The notes under the pieces were generated by a model, which had not been told where the DNA came from, ran no database searches, and worked only from the letters and a program-made list of their open reading frames with translations. Positions 8,780 through 16,917 of a stretch of 64,000 nt of DNA are shown here, one piece after another. Numbering within the stretch: the stretch's first letter is position 1; every line of letters starts with the position of its first letter. The DNA lies in the NCBI GenBank assembly GCA_038204465.1, contig JBBRCX010000008.1:1-64000 (forward strand), written 5' to 3'. The translations under genes were made by a program, and so were the position numbers. The stretch is from JBBRCX01 sp038204465 (GTDB lineage Bacteria > Planctomycetota > Phycisphaerae > Tepidisphaerales > Tepidisphaeraceae).

Positions 8780-9925
8780 ATGTCTGTTTCCTGGGACACC
8801 TTCGAGCGATACCGGCAGAAGGGGCTGGACGCCCGTCGCGCAGGGCAGTGGGACTCGGCGCGCATATACCTGCTCGAAGCAGCCCGCGCGATGATCGAGT
8901 TGAGCAAGACCGCGCAGGGGGAGGAACTGCGCGAGGGACGCAAGCAGATGGCCCAGCGGCTTCTGGAACTGGCGAAGGATTGCGACTCAGCGCAGAAGGA
9001 AAACCGCAAGGCGCATGCTGCCCCGCGCAGGGCGGCGCCGCGCGAGACATCTACGGAAGCAGAGGGAACTGCCTCGGCCGACCAATGGATCGTGCGCGAG
9101 AAACCTTCGCTGCGGTTCGATGATGTGGCCGGCCTCGATGACGTGAAGGAAGACATCCGCCTGAAGATGATCTATCCCTTCCAGCACCCCGAGTTGGCGC
9201 AGAAGTTTGGCATCCGGCCCGGCGGGGGCGTGCTGATGTACGGCCCGCCGGGCACCGGCAAGACGATGCTTGCCAAGGCGACGGCGGGGGAGATCGAGGC
9301 GACGTTCTTCCGCATCTCGCCGGCCGACGTGCTCAGCAAGTGGGTCGGCGAGGCGGAACAAAACATCAAGAAGCTATTCGACGCCGCGACGGCGGAAGAT
9401 CGCAGCATCATCTTCATCGATGAGATCGAGGCCCTCGTTCCCGCGCGTCGGGATGAAGGGTCGAGCGTCATGCAGCGTGTCGTCCCGCAGATCCTTCAAG
9501 GCATCGAGGGTTTCGACAAGGGCGCCGGCAGTCCCGTGCTGTTGATGGGCGCGACCAACGTGCCCTGGCAACTTGACCCGGCCATCCTGCGGCCCGGACG
9601 TTTCGATGAGAAGGTTTTCATCCCGCTTCCAGACCTGGCGGCCCGGCGGAAGATGCTCGAGATGTACCTGGCCCACCGCCCGCTCGCATCAGATGTGAAT
9701 GTCGATGCTCTTGCCCACCAACTGGAAGGCTTCAGCGGCGCCGACATCCGCTACCTGTGCGACCGCGCCGCCACCGTTCCGTTCCTCCAAAGCGTGGCAT
9801 CGGGCGAGGAAGGCGAGATCACGAGCGCCATTCTCGCGGACGTTGTCGCGGACACGCCGCCGTCCGTCACCCGCGAGATGCTCCGGCGGTTTGACGAATG
9901 GTCCCGGGCCGCCGCCAGCGCGTAG
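8780..9925 (+). CDS. Vps4/katanin-like AAA ATPase with MIT-like N-terminal domain
   Basis: A 381-residue protein. Residues 1-72 form three amphipathic helices rich in Ala, Arg and Leu, like the MIT/TPR-type domain of Vps4 and spastin. A linker (73-105) leads to one AAA module: Walker A GPPGTGKT (155-162), pore loop KWVGEAEQ with the aromatic Trp typical of the meiotic clade, Walker B IIFIDEIE (D214, E215) and arginine-finger region LRPGRFDEK. Eukaryotic and archaeal relatives disassemble ESCRT-III polymers. The single AAA ring plus MIT-like helix bundle and the absence of a protease domain argue against FtsH. The neighbours are three small membrane proteins. The frame is open to 8690; the ATG at 8780 has a -10 box and matches the start of the first helix. 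Confidence 0.78.
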   Translation: MSVSWDTFERYRQKGLDARRAGQWDSARIYLLEAARAMIELSKTAQGEELREGRKQMAQRLLELAKDCDSAQKENRKAHAAPRRAAPRETSTEAEGTASADQWIVREKPSLRFDDVAGLDDVKEDIRLKMIYPFQHPELAQKFGIRPGGGVLMYGPPGTGKTMLAKATAGEIEATFFRISPADVLSKWVGEAEQNIKKLFDAATAEDRSIIFIDEIEALVPARRDEGSSVMQRVVPQILQGIEGFDKGAGSPVLLMGATNVPWQLDPAILRPGRFDEKVFIPLPDLAARRKMLEMYLAHRPLASDVNVDALAHQLEGFSGADIRYLCDRAATVPFLQSVASGEEGEITSAILADVVADTPPSVTREMLRRFDEWSRAAASA

Positions 9926-10030
9926 TGACGGCACCGAATTCAGGACCTGCAGGCAGCCGTTGTCGCGGCTCGCCCGGTCGACCCCGATCATGCAACTGGC
10001 CATGGCAACAAGCTGTCTCACTCGCGCCGT

Positions 10031-11116
10031 TCACTGCCCTTCATTGTAGAAAACGTGTAGTCCATCCTTGCCCGGCGCGACGATGTCGAGCCGGCCGGTG
10101 CCCCTCAGATCCGCCAGGTAGAAGTGGATTCCGCAGCCGGCGCCGACGCCCGGCTGACCGTACGAAATCAACTGCTTGGCGAACGATTCGCCGGTCCACT
10201 TGAAGTAGTAGATACCCAGGTCGTCGAACTCGCCGGGGTCGTGCCCGCAGTGGGCGCGGAAGCGTTTTCCGGTGATGAGCTCCGGCTTGCCGTCGCCGTC
10301 GATGTCGGCCCAGTGCAGGTCGTGATACTGGCTGTTGAACGGATCGATGGGATGCTTCTGCCACGAGCGCTTGCCCGATGTGTCTTTCCGCTGCTCCCAC
10401 CAGGAGAGGCCGTAGCTGTGCGAGTTGCCGACGATCAGGTCGTTGTGGCCGTCGCCGTTCACGTCGACGACGAGAATGGGAATGCTCGCATCGCCGCCAA
10501 GATCGAAGTCGGGGTGGAAAGTCCACTTGCCCTTCAGCGGTTCGTCGGGCGGCTGAAGCCAGCCATTATTGAGGATGAAGTCTCCGCGTCCGTCGCCGTC
10601 GACGTCGCCGAAACCGAGCCCGTGACCGCTCGGCTGGTCGTGGACGAGGTGCCGCGAAAACTTTCCCGTGCCCTTGCCGGAGACATCTCGAATCAGCTTG
10701 AAGAAGCACAGGGGATGGCCTGGTGTATTGGGAACGAGCTCGAGCTGTTTGTCGCCATCAACATCCCACGCGCGCGTGGTTTCGACGTTGCCGACCTCGG
10801 CAATGACATGCTCGGGCCAATCGCCCCCTTTCTCGCCCGGGTTCTGCCGCCAGCGGAGGGTGTTTCCCCACCAGCCGCCGGTGACGAAATCGAGCCGGCC
10901 ATCGCCATCGATGTCCATCGGGATTGTTGAGAAGTCATCGTAGTATTCCCCCACTCGCTGCACGTTGCCGATGCGGACGCGCTCGCGGAAGGTGGGGCCG
11001 ACATACCAGAACTCGCCGGAGACGATGTCGAGAATTCCGTCGCCGTTCACGTCAAACACCGCGGCGGATTCGAACGGCTCGGAAGAGATCTGAACTTTCG
11101 TGAATTTCAATGGCAT
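10031..11116 (-). CDS. FG-GAP/VCBS beta-propeller repeat protein
   Basis: A 361-residue protein of about seven repeats, each with a calcium-binding-loop motif (VNGDGILDIV, IDGDGRLDFV, VDGDGRGDFI, VNGDGHNDLI, IDGDGKPELI), the pattern of integrin-like FG-GAP/VCBS propellers. There is no signal peptide at this start (the N-terminus begins MPLKFTKVQIS), so either it is cytoplasmic or the true start was missed; no better one is visible. In planctomycetes such proteins are abundant and mostly uncharacterised. The Gfo/Idh/MocA gene lies 18 nt upstream on the same strand, a pairing often seen in sugar-related clusters. Confidence 0.85.
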   Translation of the reverse strand: MPLKFTKVQISSEPFESAAVFDVNGDGILDIVSGEFWYVGPTFRERVRIGNVQRVGEYYDDFSTIPMDIDGDGRLDFVTGGWWGNTLRWRQNPGEKGGDWPEHVIAEVGNVETTRAWDVDGDKQLELVPNTPGHPLCFFKLIRDVSGKGTGKFSRHLVHDQPSGHGLGFGDVDGDGRGDFILNNGWLQPPDEPLKGKWTFHPDFDLGGDASIPILVVDVNGDGHNDLIVGNSHSYGLSWWEQRKDTSGKRSWQKHPIDPFNSQYHDLHWADIDGDGKPELITGKRFRAHCGHDPGEFDDLGIYYFKWTGESFAKQLISYGQPGVGAGCGIHFYLADLRGTGRLDIVAPGKDGLHVFYNEGQ

Positions 11117-11134
11117 GAATGTAATCCGCGGTGG

Positions 11135-12196
11135 TTACTTTGCCGCTTCGGCCTTGCGCATCTCGATGTACGTGCGCGCGACTCGAAGATCTTTCAGTGC
11201 GTCTTCCGCTTCGCAGAGGCAGGTCTGCTCACCGCGCAGCGCCGCGACGAAATTCGCGGCCTGCTGTCGCATCGCGTGAACGTTCGGCAGCGAAGGAATC
11301 AAAGTGTGCGCGGGCGCGTTCTCGCCCGGAACCTTATAGACGGTGACGCGGCCGGGGCGGGTGATCGCAAGCGGCGGCGGCAACTCGATCTTGATCCATC
11401 CTTTCGCGAAGCAGACCATCGCCTGCTCCTGCCAGTCGACGCTGGTCTCGTACGGCGCCATCTCGATCGTGGCGCAGACGCCGCTGTCGGAGTGGACCAC
11501 CATCGCGGCGCCGGTCGGGTCTGCGTATGAAACCTTGTAATCTTCTGTGAGCAAGTGGCGCAGCAGGTTGACCTGGTGAATGTAATAGTTGACGAAGCCG
11601 TCGAGTTCCTTGGCGGTCTCGGCGTCGACACCGGGTGGAGGGGGATCCGGCGTGTGCGGCGGATACGGATCATCGCTGCCCAGCACGTGTGAGAGGCCGT
11701 TGGCGATCCAGTCGCCCGGCGGCATGGTGATCCGCACATAGCGCAGGGCGCCGACTTCGCCGGTCCGTTTCCATTCGTCGATCTGCCGCCTGGCATACAC
11801 CGTGGCTGGGTCGCTGCGCTTGTGGTACCCGACGTAGAGCCGGTTCTTCGTGCGGCGCAGCGCCTCGAGGATCTTTTCGCCGCCCTGGATGGTCTGCGCC
11901 AGCGGCTTCTCGGTGATGACCGGCACCCCCTTCTCGAGTACCTCGGGAACGAGCGCGGCATGGTTCCAGTACATCTGGATGCATACGATCCCGTCGAGAT
12001 CCTCCGCTGCGAGCATCTCCCGGTAGTTCCTGTAGACGCGCGGGATCCCGTAACGCGTCGCAACCTTTTGACCGAGTTTCTCGCGCACCTCGGCGATCGC
12101 CACGACCTCGCAATCGGGAAGGACGACGTAGTTAAAGAGGTGGGCCGCCTGCCCCATGCCCCCGACGCCCACAAAGCCGAGTCTAATCTTGCTCAA
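11135..12196 (-). CDS. Gfo/Idh/MocA-family oxidoreductase
   Basis: A 353-residue NAD(P)-dependent dehydrogenase. The Rossmann motif is GFVGVGGMGQ at the N-terminus, followed by the family EKPLAQT motif (normally EKP) near residue 90 and the C-terminal alpha/beta domain, with an HQVNLLRHL segment resembling the usual catalytic DxxxHxxD area. The start is uncertain: TTG at 12196 with GGGAG seven bases upstream begins right before the Rossmann strand, while GTG at 12226 has only a site that is too close. Substrates of this family are sugars, inositols or their derivatives; none can be named here. It precedes the VCBS gene by 18 nt. Confidence 0.88.
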   Translation of the reverse strand: MSKIRLGFVGVGGMGQAAHLFNYVVLPDCEVVAIAEVREKLGQKVATRYGIPRVYRNYREMLAAEDLDGIVCIQMYWNHAALVPEVLEKGVPVITEKPLAQTIQGGEKILEALRRTKNRLYVGYHKRSDPATVYARRQIDEWKRTGEVGALRYVRITMPPGDWIANGLSHVLGSDDPYPPHTPDPPPPGVDAETAKELDGFVNYYIHQVNLLRHLLTEDYKVSYADPTGAAMVVHSDSGVCATIEMAPYETSVDWQEQAMVCFAKGWIKIELPPPLAITRPGRVTVYKVPGENAPAHTLIPSLPNVHAMRQQAANFVAALRGEQTCLCEAEDALKDLRVARTYIEMRKAEAAK

Positions 12197-12327
12197 TGTA
12201 TAGCTCCCGCCTCGCCAGTCTATCACCTTTCCCGCGCCTTTCGGCGCCAGACCGGACGATCGCCGCGGATGCTCCGGCGCGGATGAGCAGGCGGCTCGAG
12301 TGCGTGTGATCGTGCGCGCGGCGCGCG

Positions 12328-12342
12328 TATAATCCGTGACCC
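12328..12342 (+). promoter_or_regulatory. Leaderless -10 box of recQ
   Basis: A perfect TATAAT (12328-12333) is nine bases before the recQ ATG. The -35 region is GC-only and weak. No Shine-Dalgarno sequence follows. Confidence 0.55.
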
Positions 12343-14280
12343 ATGCCGGACCTCCGCGAGCACCTGGTTAACCTGTTCGGACTCGACGATTTCCGCCCGG
12401 CGCAGCGCGAGGTGATCGAAGACGTGATGCGCGGGCAGGACGTGTTGTGCGTCATGCCGACCGGCGCGGGAAAGAGCCTGTGCTATCAGCTTCCGGCCGC
12501 CGCGGATGGCGGACTCACGATCGTGGTCTCGCCGCTGATCTCGCTGATGGAAGATCAGGTGCAGCAGATGCGCGACGAGGGGATCGCCGCGTCCCTGCTG
12601 AACAGTTCGCTGAGCCCCGCGTTGCGAAGGCAGGTCATCGCGGAGCTGAATGACGGGTTTGAGGGGCTGCTTTACGTCGCACCCGAGCGTTTCTCGACGG
12701 CCGACTTCCTGGAGGTGCTGCAGAAGCTGAAACCCAAGCTTTTCGCGGTGGATGAAGCGCACTGCGTGAGCCAGTGGGGCCACGACTTCCGCCCGGAATA
12801 CGCACGGCTTGGAGAGGTGCGGCGCTCACTTGGAAATCCGCCATGCATCGCCCTGACCGCGACCGCAACGGAGGACGTTCGGGCCGACATCATCCGGCAG
12901 CTCGACCTCAAGGAGCCCACAGTCGTCGTCACGGGTTTTGATCGGACGAACCTGCTGTACGAATCGCGCCGGGTGGCGAAGGCCCAGGAGAAGGAGGTTG
13001 AGCTGCTGAACCTGCTGCGTCAGGAGCCGGGCAGCACAATTGTCTATTGCGCGACCCGCAAAGCGGTGGATGAGGTGAGCTCGGTTTTGTCAGGAAATCT
13101 GCGGGACCGCCCGGTCTTCGCTTATCACGCGGGAATGGATACCGCCGATCGCACCGCCAACCAGGAGCGGTTCATGCAGACCCCGCGCGGGGTCGCGGTA
13201 GCAACCAACGCCTTCGGCATGGGTATCAACAAGCCCGACATCCGGCTGGTGGTTCATTACAACCTGCCCGGAACGCTCGAAGCCTATTACCAGGAAGCCG
13301 GACGGGCGGGGCGCGACGGCAGCCCGTCGCGGTGCGTGCTGCTTTTCAGCTACCAGGACCGGTACACGCAGGAATTCTTCATCGAGAAGATCGGCGAAGA
13401 GAACCCAAACGCCGACCCCGCCGCGATCGAGAAGCTCAAGCAGCATGCGCGCGACAAGCTCGAGCTGCTGATCAAGTTTGCCCAGACGCACCGCTGCCGC
13501 CGGCAGATGATCCTGGACTATTTCGGCGACACGTCGACCATTCACGACTGCCAATGCGATATATGTCGAAAGGGCCAGGAGGTACTGACCGCCGACGCGG
13601 GCGGTGCGCCGGTTATCGACGACGAAGTGATCACTTTGGTGCGGCAGATGCTGTCGGCCATCGCCCGGCTGCGCGGCAAATTCGGCGTCGGCGTTGTTGC
13701 TGAGGTGTTGGCAGGCGCGGACAACGAGAAATCGCAGCGATGGGGGCTCGACCAGTTGTCCGTTTTCGCTCTCCTCCGGGCTCATTCGGTGAAGCGGATC
13801 ATCGCGATGCTGCACCGCCTGATGGAAACGGGGCTCGCGCGGCAGCGTGATCCGGACGGCGTGAAATTCAGGCCTGTCGTCGAGCTGACGGCATCGGGGG
13901 TGAGCGTGATGAAAGGCGAACAGCTGCCGCCCGCGAGTCTTTCTGATCTGGTGCCGCGCCGCGAGAGCGGGCGATCTCTTCGGTCCCTGGCGCTGGGCCG
14001 CGAGTCACGACGAGCCGCCTCGGGCAGGGGGGAGGGAACCGGTGAAGATGAACTTTCGCCGGAGGCGGCGCGGCGGTTCGATCGGCTGCGCGAGGCGCGC
14101 ACGCAGATCGCCCGCGCGAAGCAGTTGCCGGCGTACTGCATCTGCCACGACCGCACCTTAAAGCTCATCGCACACTTCGCCCCGGGGGATAGCGAGTCGC
14201 TCGAGCAGGTGAAAGGGATGGGGCCGTACAAGGTGAAAATGTATGGTGACGTGTTGCTCAATGCGCTGAAGGGGGAGTAA
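12343..14280 (+). CDS. recQ: ATP-dependent DNA helicase RecQ
   Basis: A 645-residue 3'-5' superfamily-2 DNA helicase of recombination and fork repair. Motif I MPTGAGKSLCYQLP starts at residue 38, motif II DEAH at 137-140 is followed by the RecQ aromatic loop CVSQWGHDFRPEY, and motif VI QEAGRAGRDG is intact. The zinc site has C385, C403, C405 and C408; the middle pair is CxC rather than the usual CxxC. A winged-helix RQC domain and a C-terminal HRDC-like domain (about 585-645) follow, joined by a linker of about 50 residues rich in Arg and Ser. The 3' end overlaps the convergent glycosyltransferase gene by 23 bases. Confidence 0.95.
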   Translation: MPDLREHLVNLFGLDDFRPAQREVIEDVMRGQDVLCVMPTGAGKSLCYQLPAAADGGLTIVVSPLISLMEDQVQQMRDEGIAASLLNSSLSPALRRQVIAELNDGFEGLLYVAPERFSTADFLEVLQKLKPKLFAVDEAHCVSQWGHDFRPEYARLGEVRRSLGNPPCIALTATATEDVRADIIRQLDLKEPTVVVTGFDRTNLLYESRRVAKAQEKEVELLNLLRQEPGSTIVYCATRKAVDEVSSVLSGNLRDRPVFAYHAGMDTADRTANQERFMQTPRGVAVATNAFGMGINKPDIRLVVHYNLPGTLEAYYQEAGRAGRDGSPSRCVLLFSYQDRYTQEFFIEKIGEENPNADPAAIEKLKQHARDKLELLIKFAQTHRCRRQMILDYFGDTSTIHDCQCDICRKGQEVLTADAGGAPVIDDEVITLVRQMLSAIARLRGKFGVGVVAEVLAGADNEKSQRWGLDQLSVFALLRAHSVKRIIAMLHRLMETGLARQRDPDGVKFRPVVELTASGVSVMKGEQLPPASLSDLVPRRESGRSLRSLALGRESRRAASGRGEGTGEDELSPEAARRFDRLREARTQIARAKQLPAYCICHDRTLKLIAHFAPGDSESLEQVKGMGPYKVKMYGDVLLNALKGE

Positions 14281-15712
14281 GAGCGGCGTCCAACATGCCT
14301 TCGTCGCGGGAATTCTCTGCGGGCCTGGGGGGATTGCGCAGCATCCACGCGAGGCCGCCGAGCATCAGAAGGGCAGACCACACGTTGCTTCCGAGGGCGC
14401 GGGCGAGCTTGAACTGGGGCGCGTTGAAGAAGAGTGTCAGCAGCAAGAGGCCGAACCAGATCCACAATCCGCGCCGCTCGCGCGGCTGGGCAATCAGCAG
14501 GCGATGGAGGACTATCGTCAAGGGAAACCACAGCCAGACGAAGTAATATCCGTACAGCAGCGGGGAAAAAATCAGCATCAGCACCAGCAACATGGCCTGC
14601 TCGATCGCCTCGGTCTGCGGCGTGCTTCGGGCGCGGGGGGGCATCACCAGCACGTATCCAAGGCAGAGCATCAGCGACGTGAGGACGAAGATTGCATTGA
14701 CGTAGTGGAAGTTGAGGTTGGCGATGTTTATGCGCTGGGGGCCCCTGGACTTTTCTGAAACGGACGGCTCGTCTTGCGTTGAGTCGTCGTCCTGGTTGTG
14801 CTTGCCCTTCGGGAATGGGTCGACCGGACGAAGCAGCCGATTGGTGAGTGCGAGGAGCGATCCGTTGCTCCACGCGTAGGCGCGTCCGGAGCGCTGGCCT
14901 AATTCCTCCTTGTCGTAGTGGAAGAGCATTCCGTTGGCCCAGTTGCGGAGTTCGGCAAGATTGCGCCCGAAGCCGCGGAACGGCGACGGCAGAATCACCA
15001 GGAAGAACAGCAGAAAGGCAAGCATCGAGGCGGTCGCCTTCCACCGCCGCCGGTAGATCAGATACACAATCCCCATGAGCGGGAAGGCCTTGATGGCCGT
15101 CGCCAGCGCGATCATCGCACCCGCCGGCGCCTCGCGCCGCTGCCGCAGGCTGACGAACGCCAGCATCATGCAGAAGAGGAGAAAGAGATTGGGCTGACCG
15201 ATGAGAAAGTTGTCGTTGATCCACGGCGCGACGACGAGCGCCGGAATCGCGTAGAGCATCGGGTGCTGCCGCAGTGCCTTGCCCGTCGCCAGATAGACCG
15301 ACATCAGCGAGATCGCGATGCACGCGGCGGAATTCACCAGGCACAAGCCGGCGACCATCATGATCCTGCCCATCGCGGCCAGAGGCGCCAGCACGACGGC
15401 CGCGAACGGCGGATAGATGAAGGGGAACTGCTCACCCCCCGGAGGATAAATGTCTTCCCCACGGAGGACCGTCAGACCGGCCGCGTACCAAACGCGGTAG
15501 TCCTTGTTTTTCGCGCCCTTCTGCTCGCGCCCCGAAGCGAGCAGGGTGGAGAGCCGATCGTCAGGGATGGAATGGATTCCCTCGCGCTGTTTGCTCTTGC
15601 GGCGGAATTCGTTGGCGATGGGAGTGAGGCAGCAGCCAATCAAGACGATGCACGCGAAGACGATCAGGACCGAGTAGGGGCTTAGAAATCCGCGGCTGCG
15701 AATCGCTGGCAT
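14258..15712 (-). CDS. GT87-like polyprenol-phosphate-mannose-dependent mannosyltransferase
   Basis: A 484-residue integral membrane protein with about ten helices, resembling GT-C glycosyltransferases of family GT87 (DUF2029). Supporting features are the early extracytoplasmic acidic segment KDYRVWYAAGLTVLRGEDIY (the Asp of GT-C enzymes lies in this loop) followed by FIYPPFAAVVLAPLA, and a later ATAIKAFPLMGIVYLIYRR stretch. A hydrophilic cytoplasmic loop rich in Asp, Glu and Lys (about 285-325) divides the protein. Such enzymes add mannose from polyprenyl phosphate to lipids or glycans at the outer face of the membrane. It converges on recQ with a 23-base overlap. The acceptor is unknown. 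Confidence 0.7.
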   Translation of the reverse strand: MPAIRSRGFLSPYSVLIVFACIVLIGCCLTPIANEFRRKSKQREGIHSIPDDRLSTLLASGREQKGAKNKDYRVWYAAGLTVLRGEDIYPPGGEQFPFIYPPFAAVVLAPLAAMGRIMMVAGLCLVNSAACIAISLMSVYLATGKALRQHPMLYAIPALVVAPWINDNFLIGQPNLFLLFCMMLAFVSLRQRREAPAGAMIALATAIKAFPLMGIVYLIYRRRWKATASMLAFLLFFLVILPSPFRGFGRNLAELRNWANGMLFHYDKEELGQRSGRAYAWSNGSLLALTNRLLRPVDPFPKGKHNQDDDSTQDEPSVSEKSRGPQRINIANLNFHYVNAIFVLTSLMLCLGYVLVMPPRARSTPQTEAIEQAMLLVLMLIFSPLLYGYYFVWLWFPLTIVLHRLLIAQPRERRGLWIWFGLLLLTLFFNAPQFKLARALGSNVWSALLMLGGLAWMLRNPPRPAENSRDEGMLDAALTPPSAH

Positions 15713-15767
15713 CGCGGGAAACTATCCATAAGGAGGCGGCGCGTCCACAGACGATTAACCGCCGATC

Positions 15768-16772
15768 TCAACTTCCGAACGTCGCCGTTACTTTGAATCC
15801 ATCGTCCGTGTTGAGGTGGACGTCGCGCAGCCGAACGTCGCCCCTGGGGAAGGCGACGAGCTGCTTGCTCTGGCCGTTGTACTTCTTCAATGCCGGCTGA
15901 ATGAGGCCGCTGATCAGCGGGCCGAGGATCTCATCTCCCCAGCAGGAGAGGTTTGAAAGCCGCGCGTTGAGCTTGTCGTCGATGTTGACGTCGGCGCGGA
16001 AATGAAGGCCCGCGGGGATAAAGCCCACGCGAGTTGAGAGCTTCAGATCGGCGGCGATCGACCGCTCATCCCTTGCAGTGAGCTTCAGCTTTGTCTTGTC
16101 GACTGAAAGCCCGAATTTGCCGGCCTGCTCCTGCGCGGATGAAAGCAGGAGCTGCTCGATGTCGGGGTGTGCCATCTCGAACCGCAGATGCCCATTCTTC
16201 GCGTCGGTGAGCATCACCACGGGCGTTCCCTCTTTGTCCTTGCCGAAATTGAAGCGGACATCGGATGCCGAAACGCCGACGCTCATCTTTGCTCCGCCGG
16301 AGACGAGCGGGTCGCCGACCAGCTCGAAGAAGCCGACGGTCACGCCTTTGTTCGAGATTTTTTTGTCGGTGGGCTTGAGCGGCCTGGTCTTGTCGAGGAT
16401 TGAAGCATCGCTCAGGTCGATGCGAAGCGAGTCGATGCTCGGGTAGTTGCCGCGCACCTGCACCATCTGGTCGCCGTGTCCCGGCAGGACGACGGATCGG
16501 CGCCATCCTTCCATGAGGGCCGACGTGAACTCAGCGGCGGTATTCGGTAATTCGTCGGCGCCGAAGCGGAACACGCAGATCCCCCGCGCGTTGTACCAGG
16601 CGGCGTCGGTGCGTTGCGGCTTCTTGAACCTGGCGGCGCCGTTCAAGCCGATCAGCAACCCTGCCCAGAGGAACGCCACCAGGAGTGTTCGCGTAAATCG
16701 GCGGAGCTGCGCGCGCGATGGCATACGCGGCAGAGCCGATGCAGAACCGCGACAGAGCACACGGCTTCTCAT
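15768..16772 (-). CDS. Membrane-anchored periplasmic protein, LmeA/DUF2993-like
   Basis: A 334-residue protein with an Arg-rich N-terminus and one membrane helix (about 29-47); the rest is soluble and beta-rich. The pattern of repeated strands ending in VRLRDVHLNTDDGFKVTATF resembles the lipid-binding LmeA/DUF2993 fold, but I hold this only as a guess. The start at 16772 is supported by GGGAGG ten bases upstream; a later ATG at 16724 has no ribosome site. It lies 55 nt upstream of the GT87-like gene on the same strand, so both may serve surface lipid or glycan assembly. Confidence 0.5.
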   Translation of the reverse strand: MRSRVLCRGSASALPRMPSRAQLRRFTRTLLVAFLWAGLLIGLNGAARFKKPQRTDAAWYNARGICVFRFGADELPNTAAEFTSALMEGWRRSVVLPGHGDQMVQVRGNYPSIDSLRIDLSDASILDKTRPLKPTDKKISNKGVTVGFFELVGDPLVSGGAKMSVGVSASDVRFNFGKDKEGTPVVMLTDAKNGHLRFEMAHPDIEQLLLSSAQEQAGKFGLSVDKTKLKLTARDERSIAADLKLSTRVGFIPAGLHFRADVNIDDKLNARLSNLSCWGDEILGPLISGLIQPALKKYNGQSKQLVAFPRGDVRLRDVHLNTDDGFKVTATFGS

Positions 16773-16902
16773 GGGTCCTTTACCTCCCAGCGATACAGCG
16801 CAAGCGCGTCACCCCAATCATTAAGTCACCCGAGCGAGGCAAAAGTTTGCATAGTCGCGATCGTGAGCGTGCCAGAGGAGTCGCCGGCACGAAAACGGCT
16901 CC

Positions 16903-16917
16903 TATAATGCCCGCCCC
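16903..16917 (+). promoter_or_regulatory. Leaderless -10 box of the MFS gene
   Basis: A perfect TATAAT (16903-16908) lies exactly nine bases before the ATG at 16918, the same spacing as at recQ. No ribosome binding site is present. Confidence 0.55.
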
